From positions 124,001-188,000 of the forward strand of contig CBDIHP010000040.1 of assembly GCA_965279195.1 (NCBI GenBank): 64,000 bases of DNA. Reading direction: 5' to 3'. Shown piece after piece: positions 28,257 to 35,699 of this stretch (position 1 is the stretch's first letter; each line of letters opens with the position of its first letter). This DNA is from CBDIHP01 sp965279195 (GTDB lineage Bacteria > Planctomycetota > Planctomycetia > Isosphaerales > Isosphaeraceae). The notes under the pieces were generated by a model, which searched no databases, was not told where the DNA came from, and worked only from the letters and a program-made list of their open reading frames with translations. The position numbers and the translations under genes are program-made.

Positions 28257-29285
28257 TCAATACGGCCTCCAGCCCTCCGACAGCGGCGGCAGTCCGCGTC
28301 GGCCGCGGCTGGCGGCGACGGCGGCGGGGTCGTTGACCGGGTTGAGCGGGGCCTTGCCGTTGAGGACCCCGATCACATCGATGGCGACCTCGGTGGCCAT
28401 GTTGGTCAGGCCCTCGATGGTCTGGGCCGCGCTGTGGGGCGTGAGGATGCAGTCCTTGCGGCCGATCAGCGGGTGGTCGGGCGGCGGGGGCTCGACGTCG
28501 AACACGTCGCCGGCGTAGCCGAACATCCGCTTCGCGTCGAGGGCCTCGGCCACCGCCTGCTCGTCGACCACGGGGCCGCGGCAGGTGTTGATCAGGACGA
28601 CATCCGGGCGCATCTTCGCGATGGCCTCGCGGCCGATCATGCGACGCGTGGTCGCATCCAGGGGCGTGTGGACGGTGATGTATTCGCAGGTCGCGATCAG
28701 CTCCTCGAACGAGACCTTGCTCGCCCCGGCGATGGCCTCGACCTCGGGCGGAGCCTGCACGATGTCGTGGTAGACGACCTTCATGCCGAAGCCCGCTTTC
28801 GCGATCGCGCCCACCCGGCGGCCGATCCGGCCGAAGCCGACGATGCCCAGCGTCCGCCCGAGGATGTCGCGGCCGACCAGCTTCGTGCGGTCGTTGTAGC
28901 GGCCTTCCACGAGCGCCTGCGACTGCCCGGGGAAATGCTTCGAGACCCCGATCATCATCGCGAAGACGTGCTCGGCGACGCTCTCGGTGTTCGCGCCGGG
29001 GGTGTAGACGACCTGGATCCCTCGCTCGGTCGCGGCGGGGACGTCCACCTGGTCGTACCCGACGCCGTGGCGGCCGATGACGCGGAGCTTCGGGGCCGAG
29101 TCCATCAGGGCACCGTTGATGTCGCCGGCGGTGCGGATCACGAGCGCATCGGCGTCGGCGATCTCGCGGCAGAGGACGTCGTGCCGGAGCGACGAGGCCA
29201 TCCGGACCTCGCCCGCCTCGTGCAGGCGGTTCATCCCCGACTCGTGCATCGTGGTCAGCGAAAAGATGATCGGGCGGGCGGCCAT
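28257..29285 (-). CDS. D-2-hydroxyacid dehydrogenase (phosphoglycerate-dehydrogenase-like)
   Basis: This 342-residue NAD-dependent dehydrogenase has the nucleotide-binding motif GFGRIGRR. The catalytic Arg lies in INTCRGPVVDE, the Glu in the following part (VFDVEPPPP) and the His in LTPHSAAQT. It oxidises or reduces a D-2-hydroxyacid. The length fits the catalytic core without the ACT/regulatory domain of full SerA, so phosphoglycerate, hydroxypyruvate or another acid is possible. It is divergent from a membrane glycosyltransferase whose promoter lies in the spacer. No operon partner. Confidence 0.9.
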   Translation of the reverse strand: MAARPIIFSLTTMHESGMNRLHEAGEVRMASSLRHDVLCREIADADALVIRTAGDINGALMDSAPKLRVIGRHGVGYDQVDVPAATERGIQVVYTPGANTESVAEHVFAMMIGVSKHFPGQSQALVEGRYNDRTKLVGRDILGRTLGIVGFGRIGRRVGAIAKAGFGMKVVYHDIVQAPPEVEAIAGASKVSFEELIATCEYITVHTPLDATTRRMIGREAIAKMRPDVVLINTCRGPVVDEQAVAEALDAKRMFGYAGDVFDVEPPPPDHPLIGRKDCILTPHSAAQTIEGLTNMATEVAIDVIGVLNGKAPLNPVNDPAAVAASRGRRGLPPLSEGWRPY

Positions 29286-29344
29286 GGGCGGTCGCGACCT
29301 CTCGGGACCTGGTGGTGGAGCCGACGACGGCGAAGGTCGCCACG

Positions 29345-29374
29345 TTAACAGAACCGCAAGCCCCTTGGTATGAT
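29345..29374 (+). promoter_or_regulatory. Near-consensus sigma-70 promoter
   Basis: TTAACA (29345-29350) and TATGAT (29369-29374) are each one base from consensus, are 18 bp apart, and an extended TGG precedes the -10. Transcription should begin near 29381. That places the GTG at 29312 upstream of the message and supports the TTG start at 29399 for the glycosyltransferase. Confidence 0.75.
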
Positions 29375-29398
29375 GGGCCGGCTGGAAAGGGGGCGCCG

Positions 29399-30616
29399 TT
29401 GGCCTGGGCGGGACGATTTTCGAACGGTCGCGGGCCCATCGCCCTGATGGTCCTGGCCGCCCTCGTGCGCCTGGCGCTCATCGCCGCCGACCGGGCCCGG
29501 TTCGACGACCCCGACAACTACCTGCCCCTGGCCCGCACCCTCGCCGAGGGCCGCGGCCTGGAGATGGACGGCCGGCTCACCGCGTACCGCCCCCCCCTGT
29601 ATCCCATCGTCCTGGCCCCGATCGTCCTGGCGCTGGGGGACCACTGGCGATGGGGCGTCGCCCTGCTCCACGCGGGGCTCGGGGCGGCGACGGTCTATCT
29701 GACGTCCGAGACGGCCCGACGGCTCGGGTCGGGAGGGCGACTCCGGCTCCTGGTGGGGTTCCTCGTCGCGTTCGACCCCGTCCTGGCGATCCAGGCCCGT
29801 TCCGTGATGACCGAGACCCTGGCGGCCTGCCTGGTGGCCCTGACGCTGCTCGGGCTGGCGATCCCGGGCGTCCCGGGGGGGCTCCTCGGCGGCCTGGGCT
29901 TCGGGCTGTCGGCGCTCTGCCGGCCGAGCCTCCTGCCGGCGGCCGGGTTGTCGGCCCTGGCGGAACTCGCCCTGGGGCGGTCATCGCCCCGCGAGCGGAT
30001 GCTCCGGTCGGGGGCGATCGTGCTCATGACCTCCCTCTGTCTGCTCCCCTGGGGATGGCGGAACAGCCGGGCCGTCGGCGAGTGGGTCTGGACGACGACC
30101 CACGGGGGCTACACGCTGGCCCTGGCGAACAATCCGGTCTACGCCGCGCAGGTGCTCGACGGCCCCCCGGGATCCGTGTGGTCGGGGCCCGAGCAGACGA
30201 GGTGGCAGAACGAGATCGCGCGGGACACCATCGGCCTGCCCGAGCCGGTGGGCGACCGGATGTTCCGGGACGCGGCGATCGCATACATCCGGGCCGAGCC
30301 GTGGACGTTCGCGAGGGCCTCGGCCGCGCGTCTGGGCCGGTTCTGGGGGCTCGCGCCGGCGTCGTCGGTCTATCCGACCTGGCAGAGGTTGGCGACGGCT
30401 GCGTGGACCTTGCCGTTCTGGTTGTGTGGGCTGCGCGGATTTTTCAAGCGAGAAGCCTGGTCGGCACCTCGATTTCATCAGGTGATCATCATTGTGTGTT
30501 TGACGCTTTTGCATGCTGTGTATTGGACAGATTTACGCATGAGGGCCCCTCTGATTCCGGCGCTCGCGTTGGTGGCTTCTGCGGGGTGGCGCGGCCGGCC
30601 CGAGGCTGCGGATTGA
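29399..30616 (+). CDS. GT39-like membrane glycosyltransferase (ArnT/PMT type)
   Basis: The 405-residue polytopic protein has the GT-C arrangement: a first membrane helix (ALMVLAALVRLALIAA), an acidic loop (DRARFDDPDNYLPLARTLAE) where the catalytic Asp is expected, and many hydrophobic segments up to the C-terminus. The family transfers sugars from polyprenyl phosphate to envelope or protein acceptors on the outer face of the inner membrane. The TTG at 29399 is chosen because GGAAAGG lies 7 nt upstream and the promoter at 29345-29374 would start transcription only about 18 nt earlier; an in-frame GTG at 29312 is upstream of that start. Substrate unknown. Confidence 0.75.
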   Translation: MAWAGRFSNGRGPIALMVLAALVRLALIAADRARFDDPDNYLPLARTLAEGRGLEMDGRLTAYRPPLYPIVLAPIVLALGDHWRWGVALLHAGLGAATVYLTSETARRLGSGGRLRLLVGFLVAFDPVLAIQARSVMTETLAACLVALTLLGLAIPGVPGGLLGGLGFGLSALCRPSLLPAAGLSALAELALGRSSPRERMLRSGAIVLMTSLCLLPWGWRNSRAVGEWVWTTTHGGYTLALANNPVYAAQVLDGPPGSVWSGPEQTRWQNEIARDTIGLPEPVGDRMFRDAAIAYIRAEPWTFARASAARLGRFWGLAPASSVYPTWQRLATAAWTLPFWLCGLRGFFKREAWSAPRFHQVIIIVCLTLLHAVYWTDLRMRAPLIPALALVASAGWRGRPEAAD

Positions 30617-30824
30617 CGGCCGATTTCCGCTTCAAATTGAATCGAAAGGACCGAACGGATCGACGTCCGGGGCGGCGGAAAAAAAACCGAAAAAACGGCG
30701 AACTTCTGCTGTTCAAATCGGGGCGATCGGTTAGGCTAATGACTGCCGCGCGGGCGGGTTCCCCATAGCATCGCCGTTTAGGACGCTAGCCTCGCCAGAA
30801 CGCAGCATTACACAGAGGGTGACA

Positions 30825-31271
30825 GTGGCCAAGAAGCTCTATGTCGGCAATCTGACGTACGACACCACCGAGGATAACTTGGTGGAAGTGTTCAGCGAGT
30901 TCGGCGAGGTCCTTTCGGCGCAGATCATCATCGACCGCGAGACGAATCGCTCGAAGGGATTCGGCTTCGTCGAGATGGCCAGCGGTGCCGACGAGGCCGC
31001 CGCGGCCCTGAACGGCCAGGATTTCCGGGGCCGGAACCTGACGGTCAACGAGGCCCGTCCCCGCGAGCCGCGTGACAATCGCGGCGGCGGCGGCGGTGGT
31101 GGCGGCCGCGGTGGCTACGGCGGCGGCGGCGGTGGCGGTTACGGCGGCGGCGGCGGTGGTCGCAGCGGCGGCGGCGGTGGCTACGGCGGCGGTGGCGGCG
31201 GCTACGGTGGTGGCGGCGGCGGCTACGGCGGTGGCTACGGCGGCGGCGGTGGCCGCGGTGGCCGCTATTGA
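30825..31271 (+). CDS. RRM RNA-binding protein with glycine-rich tail
   Basis: This 148-residue protein consists of one RNA-recognition motif and a tail of almost pure Gly with Tyr and Arg. RNP2 is LYVGNL (residues 5-10) and RNP1 is KGFGFVEM (44-51), both complete. It should bind single-stranded RNA in the cytoplasm, as do cold-induced Rbp proteins of cyanobacteria and glycine-rich RNA-binding proteins in plants. GTG at 30825 has AGAGGG 5 nt upstream; a GTG two codons earlier is less well placed. The tail is encoded by GGC/GGT runs, a natural site for length change. Cold or stress induction is plausible but not shown here. Confidence 0.93.
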   Translation: MAKKLYVGNLTYDTTEDNLVEVFSEFGEVLSAQIIIDRETNRSKGFGFVEMASGADEAAAALNGQDFRGRNLTVNEARPREPRDNRGGGGGGGGRGGYGGGGGGGYGGGGGGRSGGGGGYGGGGGGYGGGGGGYGGGYGGGGGRGGRY

Positions 31272-31352
31272 GAACAAGCCGGTGAGGACACGTCGGGCCG
31301 CTCGTTCGACATCCGCGGTGTTCGGTCGGCCCGTTCCTGTTCGATCCAACTC

Positions 31353-31380
31353 GAGGCCGTCCCTCTGAAGGGATGGCCTC
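31353..31380 (+). terminator. Hairpin terminator after the RRM gene
   Basis: A 12-bp stem with one G-T pair (31353-31364 with 31369-31380, loop CTGA) is followed by GTTGCGTTTCG. It lies 82 bp after the RRM stop codon in a 327-bp gap; the remainder of that gap shows only the candidate promoter at 31483-31510. Confidence 0.65.
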
Positions 31381-31482
31381 GTTGCGTTTCGAATCTCCAG
31401 ATCCATGTCGGCGGTCTGGGAGGTCTTCGGGGGATGCGCTGAGTTTGCTGTGCCTGCGCCGAATACCTTCTCGCATTCGTGG

Positions 31483-31510
31483 TTGCGGCGATGGGCTGGC
31501 CTGCTACACT
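31483..31510 (+). promoter_or_regulatory. Candidate promoter for the kinase/receiver gene
   Basis: TTGCGG (31483-31488) and TACACT (31505-31510) are 16 bp apart, and TGC directly precedes the -10, an extended -10 form. The start codon is 89 bp downstream of the -10. Pattern match only. Confidence 0.4.
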
Positions 31511-31598
31511 AAATCCAATCAGCGCGCGTCACGACCGGTTGCCTGCGTCGAATTCCTTAAGGGTTGGACTGCGCCCTGTCGACGAGGACCCCCCTCCC

Positions 31599-33149
31599 AT
31601 GTCCGAAATCGAAGCCGAAGCCCTGGCGAAGCACGCGGTCCTCTGCGGCGTCGTGACCCGCGATGAGGCCAAGGAGGCCAAGCAGGACGCGGAGGACGGG
31701 TCGCTGGACGCCCTCGTCCGGTCGTTCGAGAGCAAGGGGCTCCTCACGAGCTGGCAGATCGACAAGCTCCGCAAGGGGGACGACGCTGGCTACTTCTACG
31801 GCGGCTGCAAGGTCCTCTTCCACATCGCCGAGGGCACCTTCGCCCGCGTCTACCGCGGAACCCGCGTCTTCGGCGGCGGCGAGCCGGTCGCCATCAAGGT
31901 CCTCCGCCACCGCTTCGCCGAGAACCCCGCGCACGTCCAGCGGTTCGTCGCCGAGGCCGAGGCCGGCCTCAAGCTCATCCAACCCAACATCGTCCGGATC
32001 TTCGAGCACGGAGAGGACCGGAAGCAGTACTACATGATAATGGAGTATGTCGAGGGGGCAAACCTCCGCGACTTCCTCCGGCTCCGCAAGAAGCTGACGC
32101 CGGCCGAGGCGTTGCCGATCATGCTCGGGCTGGCCGAGGGACTGGCCTTCGCCATATCCTGCGGCATCGCGCACCGCGACATCAAGAATACGAATATCTT
32201 GATATCGAACCAGGGCCAGGCGAAGCTCGTCGACTTCGGCCTTGCCACCCTGGCGTCGGACGACAAGCAGATTGCCGCCAGCGGCCAGCGGACGGTGGAC
32301 TACTCCGCGCTCGAGCGCACGTGCGGCAGCCCCAAGGGGGACCCCCGGTCGGACATCTTCTTCCTCGGCTGCGTCTTCTATCAGCTCCTCTCGGGCCAGC
32401 CCGCCCTGCCCGAGGCCGAGAGCAAGGACCCGCTGGCCAAGATGCTCAAGCGGGGCATCAGCACGATCCGCCCGCTCGCCGAGATCGCGCCCGAGATCGA
32501 CCCGGGCCTGGCCCGGATCGTCGACACGATGATGAAGGTGGATCTCAGCCGCCGGTTCCAGTCGATGGAGCAGGCCCACCGGGAACTCGAGGCCTACAAG
32601 TCCGCCAAGGACAGGCCGGCCGAGGAGTTCGAGTTCGAGGACCCGTTCGCGAAGCCCCAGACCGGCCCCCCGCCGGCGAAGGAGAGCCACAACGAGCCGT
32701 CGTTCGTGGACGACTCCGACGAGTTCTTCGAGATCCACAAGATCTTCGAATCCCCGGCGTTCCAGCACAAGCAACTGCTCTGCGTGGAGTCGCAGGAGGA
32801 GATCCGCGAGGCCTTCCGCCGGACCTTCCAGAAGATGGGCTACCGGGTCCTGCTCCTGAGCGACCCCGAGCACGCCGCCGAACGCTACCAGGAGAAGGCG
32901 ACCGACGCCATCGTGTTCGACGTCGACGGCCTGGGGTCGTCCTCGTTCGAGCACTTCCTCGCCATGGCTGAGCACGCCCGCGAGGAGCGCCGGGAACTGA
33001 ACGCCCTGGTCCTGCTGGGCCCCCGCCAGAAGGCCCTGGCCGATCGCCTGCCGACCGATCAGAGGATCGTCGTCATCAACAAGCCGGTGAAGATGCGGCA
33101 GATCCAGGAGACCGTCGCCAAGCTCTGCCCCGCGCACCCGGTACCGTAG
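31599..33149 (+). CDS. Ser/Thr protein kinase with C-terminal pseudo-receiver domain
   Basis: The 516-residue cytoplasmic protein starts with about 65 helical residues, then a Hanks-type kinase: Lys100 in VAIK, HRDIKNTN from 192 and DFG from 212. The glycine loop is degenerate (AEGTFARV). After an acidic linker, the last 110 residues look like a response-regulator receiver (QLLCVESQEEIREAFRR, VFDVDGLGSS, KPVKMRQI). The Asp of VFDVD sits where the phosphoacceptor belongs and the Lys is kept, but the acidic pair after the first strand is replaced by Glu-Ser. Phosphate chemistry there is therefore uncertain. The last codons enter a palindromic repeat that provides the TAG stop. Targets unknown. 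Confidence 0.88.
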   Translation: MSEIEAEALAKHAVLCGVVTRDEAKEAKQDAEDGSLDALVRSFESKGLLTSWQIDKLRKGDDAGYFYGGCKVLFHIAEGTFARVYRGTRVFGGGEPVAIKVLRHRFAENPAHVQRFVAEAEAGLKLIQPNIVRIFEHGEDRKQYYMIMEYVEGANLRDFLRLRKKLTPAEALPIMLGLAEGLAFAISCGIAHRDIKNTNILISNQGQAKLVDFGLATLASDDKQIAASGQRTVDYSALERTCGSPKGDPRSDIFFLGCVFYQLLSGQPALPEAESKDPLAKMLKRGISTIRPLAEIAPEIDPGLARIVDTMMKVDLSRRFQSMEQAHRELEAYKSAKDRPAEEFEFEDPFAKPQTGPPPAKESHNEPSFVDDSDEFFEIHKIFESPAFQHKQLLCVESQEEIREAFRRTFQKMGYRVLLLSDPEHAAERYQEKATDAIVFDVDGLGSSSFEHFLAMAEHAREERRELNALVLLGPRQKALADRLPTDQRIVVINKPVKMRQIQETVAKLCPAHPVP

Positions 33150-33217
33150 GGCCCGCTACTGCGGACCGGTTTTCATGTGTTCAAGTCAAACAATTGGTTC
33201 GCAATGGCGGGTCTTAC
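33144..33217. repeat. Paired GGTCCGC palindromic element between convergent genes
   Basis: Degenerate palindromes at about 33150-33167 and 33196-33213 are separated by 28 bases, with outer ends CCGTAG and CTTAC. The left end gives TAG, the stop of the kinase gene; the right end gives TAA on the minus strand, the stop of the uracil-DNA glycosylase gene. It may act as a bidirectional terminator. Confidence 0.82.
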
Positions 33218-34098
33218 TTCTTGGGGACCTTCAGGCCCATCGCGAGCATCAGCATCTGCAGGTCTTCCCAGGCCTCCTTCTTGGCGGCGGGCTGGCGGAG
33301 CAGGTAGGAGGGGTGGTAGGTGGCGATCGTGGGGATGCCCCGGTAGCGGTGCCACTTCGACCTCAGGCGCGACATCGGCAGCGCGGTGTTGAGCATCGCG
33401 GTGGCGGCCGTCTTGCCGAGCAGGCAGAGGAACTCGGGGTGGACGACCTCGATCTGGCGTTCGAGGTAGCCGAAGCAGTTGGCCATCTCGTCGGGCTCGG
33501 GCGTGCGGTTCTCGGGGGGCCGGCACTTGAGGACGTTGGCGACGTAGACGTCGTCCCGGCTTAGGCCCATCCCCTTGGTGATCATGTCGTTGAGGAGCTG
33601 GCCGGCCTTGCCGACGAACGGGATGCCCGTGCGGTCCTCGTCCGCGCCAGGGGCCTCGCCGATGAACATGAGCCTCGGGCTGGCCGTGCCCGACGAGAAG
33701 ACCGTCTGCGTCCGGGTCTGTGCGAGCTGGGGGCACTTCGTGCAGGCGGCGACCTGCCCCGCCAGCTCGTTCAGGATCGGCAGCCGCTGATCGATGGGCA
33801 CGACGGCCTCGCTCCCGAGCGGGGTGTCGTCGAAGAGCGAGGCGGCCAGTGCGGGGACGCGACTGGGCGGAGGAGGCGGTGGGGGCGTCGCCGCGATGGG
33901 CTGCGGCCTCGGAGGTGCCGGCGGTGTTGTTGCGATGGTGGGGGACGGCTGGGCTGCGACGGGTGTCGAGGGCGCGGCGGGGCGTGCGGGCCGGGGGGCG
34001 GACCACTTCGGGGTCGGGATCCGGTCGATCCCCGACCGCGACAGCCATTCGAGCCTCTGTCGTGCGATCCGGATCAACTCGGCGCGTTCGTCGTGCAT
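33214..34098 (-). CDS. Uracil-DNA glycosylase, iron-sulfur family 4
   Basis: The 294-residue protein removes uracil from DNA in base-excision repair. The 4Fe-4S cysteines are C119, C122, C192 and C208. Motif A (GEAPGADEDRTGIPFVG) and motif B (HPSYLLR) are intact. A long Pro/Ala-rich extension of about 100 residues precedes the catalytic domain and looks disordered; it is unusual compared with the roughly 200-residue family norm. The stop codon lies in the repeat shared with the convergent kinase gene. The protein should act in the cytoplasm on genomic DNA. Confidence 0.93.
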   Translation of the reverse strand: MHDERAELIRIARQRLEWLSRSGIDRIPTPKWSAPRPARPAAPSTPVAAQPSPTIATTPPAPPRPQPIAATPPPPPPPSRVPALAASLFDDTPLGSEAVVPIDQRLPILNELAGQVAACTKCPQLAQTRTQTVFSSGTASPRLMFIGEAPGADEDRTGIPFVGKAGQLLNDMITKGMGLSRDDVYVANVLKCRPPENRTPEPDEMANCFGYLERQIEVVHPEFLCLLGKTAATAMLNTALPMSRLRSKWHRYRGIPTIATYHPSYLLRQPAAKKEAWEDLQMLMLAMGLKVPKK

Positions 34099-34127
34099 CG
34101 ATCACCTGGCGTCCGTGTCCGCTCGAT

Positions 34128-34682
34128 TCAATCGTATCGGGGGCGTCGCTCGGCGGCGAGGTCGCGGAGCGAGGGCGCGTCCCGGTCCTTGGGCGCGAGG
34201 ATCGGCTCCTTCACCGGCCATTCGATGCCGATGTCGGGGTCGTCCCAGACCACGCTCCCCTCATCCTTCGGCGTGTAGAAATTCGTGCACTTGTAGAGGA
34301 CGGTCGCCGTCTCGCTCAGGACGACGAAGCCGTGTGCGAACCCTTCGGGGATGTAGATCTGATGCTGGTTCTGGTCGCTGATCGCGTAGCCTTCCCACTG
34401 GCCGTAGGTCGGCGACCCCTCGCGGATGTCCACGGCCACGTCCCAGATCTCCCCCTGGAGGGCCGTGACGAGCTTCCCCTGCGCGGTCGGCCACTGGAAG
34501 TGCAGGCCCCGGAGGACACCTTTCTTGGAGTGCGACAGGTTGTCCTGCACGAACGGCACCGGCAGCCCGAGGTCGGCGTACTTGCGGTGGCTCCAGACCT
34601 CGAAGAGGTAGCCCCGGTGGTCGCGGTAGACGTCGGGGGCGAACAGGAGGACGCCGGGGAGGCGGGTGGGGATGACGTTCAT
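34128..34682 (-). CDS. rfbC: dTDP-4-dehydrorhamnose 3,5-epimerase
   Basis: The 184-residue enzyme epimerises dTDP-4-keto-6-deoxyglucose at C3 and C5 in dTDP-L-rhamnose synthesis. Family segments include FAPDVYRDHRGYLFEVW, FVQDNLSHSKKGVLRGLHFQ with the catalytic His, and IPEGFAHGFVVLS. The start overlaps the stop of rfbA by four bases (ATGA), so the two are translationally coupled. rfbB and rfbD are not in the window, so the pathway is only half represented here. Rhamnose probably goes into surface polysaccharide. Confidence 0.95.
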   Translation of the reverse strand: MNVIPTRLPGVLLFAPDVYRDHRGYLFEVWSHRKYADLGLPVPFVQDNLSHSKKGVLRGLHFQWPTAQGKLVTALQGEIWDVAVDIREGSPTYGQWEGYAISDQNQHQIYIPEGFAHGFVVLSETATVLYKCTNFYTPKDEGSVVWDDPDIGIEWPVKEPILAPKDRDAPSLRDLAAERRPRYD

Positions 34683-35554
34683 CGCTGGGTCGCGTCCTTC
34701 GGCAGCCCTCGGAGGTAGTTCCCGTACTCGTTGCGGAATGAGTCCGCCAGCCGACCCAGTTGCGCCTCGTCGATGAAGCCCATCCGGAAGGCGATCTCCT
34801 CCGGGCAGGCGACCTTCAACCCTTGCCGCTGCTCGATGATCTGGATGAAGTTCGACGCCTGCTGGAGCGCCTCGTGCGTCCCCGTGTCGAGCCAGGCGAT
34901 CCCCCGGCCGAGGATCTCCAGGCGGAGCTGCTTCCGCTCCAGGTAGGCGACGTTGACGTCGGTGATCTCCAGCTCCCCGCGCTTCGAGGGGTTCAGCCCT
35001 TTCGCGATGTCCAGCACCTGGTTGTCGTAGAAGTACAGGCCGGTGACGGCGTAGGACGACTTGGGTTCCTTCGGCTTCTCCTCGATCCCGACCACATTCT
35101 TGTTGCGGTCGAACTCGACGACGCCGTAGCGTTCGGGGTCCTTGACGTAGTAGCCGAAGATCGTGGCCCCGTTCTGCTGGCCGTGGGCCCGCTGGAGGCT
35201 CTCGGGGAAGCCGTGGCCGAAGAAGATGTTGTCGCCGAGCACGAGCGCGACCGAGTCGTTGCCGACGAACTCGCGGCCGATGAGGAACGCCTGGGCCAAG
35301 CCCTCGGGCCGGGGCTGCTCGGCGTAATGGAGGTTCAGGCCCCAGGTATGGCCATCGCCGAGCAACTCCGCGAAGCGCGGGAGGTCGGTGGGGGTGGAGA
35401 TGATCAGGATGTCCCGGATCCCCGCGAGCATGAGGGTGCTCAGGGGGTAGTAGATCATCGGCTTGTCGTAGATCGGCAGGAGTTGCTTGCTGAGGACGCG
35501 GGTGAGGGGGTGGAGCCGGGTGCCGGCCCCTCCCGCGAGGATGATGCCCTTCAT
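34679..35554 (-). CDS. rfbA: Glucose-1-phosphate thymidylyltransferase
   Basis: The 291-residue enzyme makes dTDP-glucose from dTTP and glucose-1-phosphate, the first step to dTDP-rhamnose. It begins with the nucleotide-binding motif GGAGTRLHPLT and has KQLLPIYDKPMIYY and LVLGDNIFFGHG, with the Asp used for metal binding. It is full length and first in the rfbA-rfbC pair. A 145-bp spacer separates it from the HEAT-repeat gene upstream on the same strand. Confidence 0.96.
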   Translation of the reverse strand: MKGIILAGGAGTRLHPLTRVLSKQLLPIYDKPMIYYPLSTLMLAGIRDILIISTPTDLPRFAELLGDGHTWGLNLHYAEQPRPEGLAQAFLIGREFVGNDSVALVLGDNIFFGHGFPESLQRAHGQQNGATIFGYYVKDPERYGVVEFDRNKNVVGIEEKPKEPKSSYAVTGLYFYDNQVLDIAKGLNPSKRGELEITDVNVAYLERKQLRLEILGRGIAWLDTGTHEALQQASNFIQIIEQRQGLKVACPEEIAFRMGFIDEAQLGRLADSFRNEYGNYLRGLPKDATQR

Positions 35555-35699
35555 GACCGATCCAGCTCCGACGCCTCGGGGTCCCGCCGTCGCGTCGGGG
35601 CCGAAGAGGGTTCGGGGCCGCGCGGGGCTGGAAGGGAAACGTAACCCGTCCCGCCATCAACCGCAACGGCGATCGGTCCGGAATCCGAACCGGGGCCGT

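Noticed and set aside
29312..29398. GTG start for the second GT39-like gene
   Set aside because: A near-consensus promoter lies downstream of it and no ribosome site precedes it.
31078..31265. Short tandem GGC/GGT units considered as a repeat array
   Set aside because: They encode the glycine tail of the RRM protein in frame; there are no spacers, so not a CRISPR.
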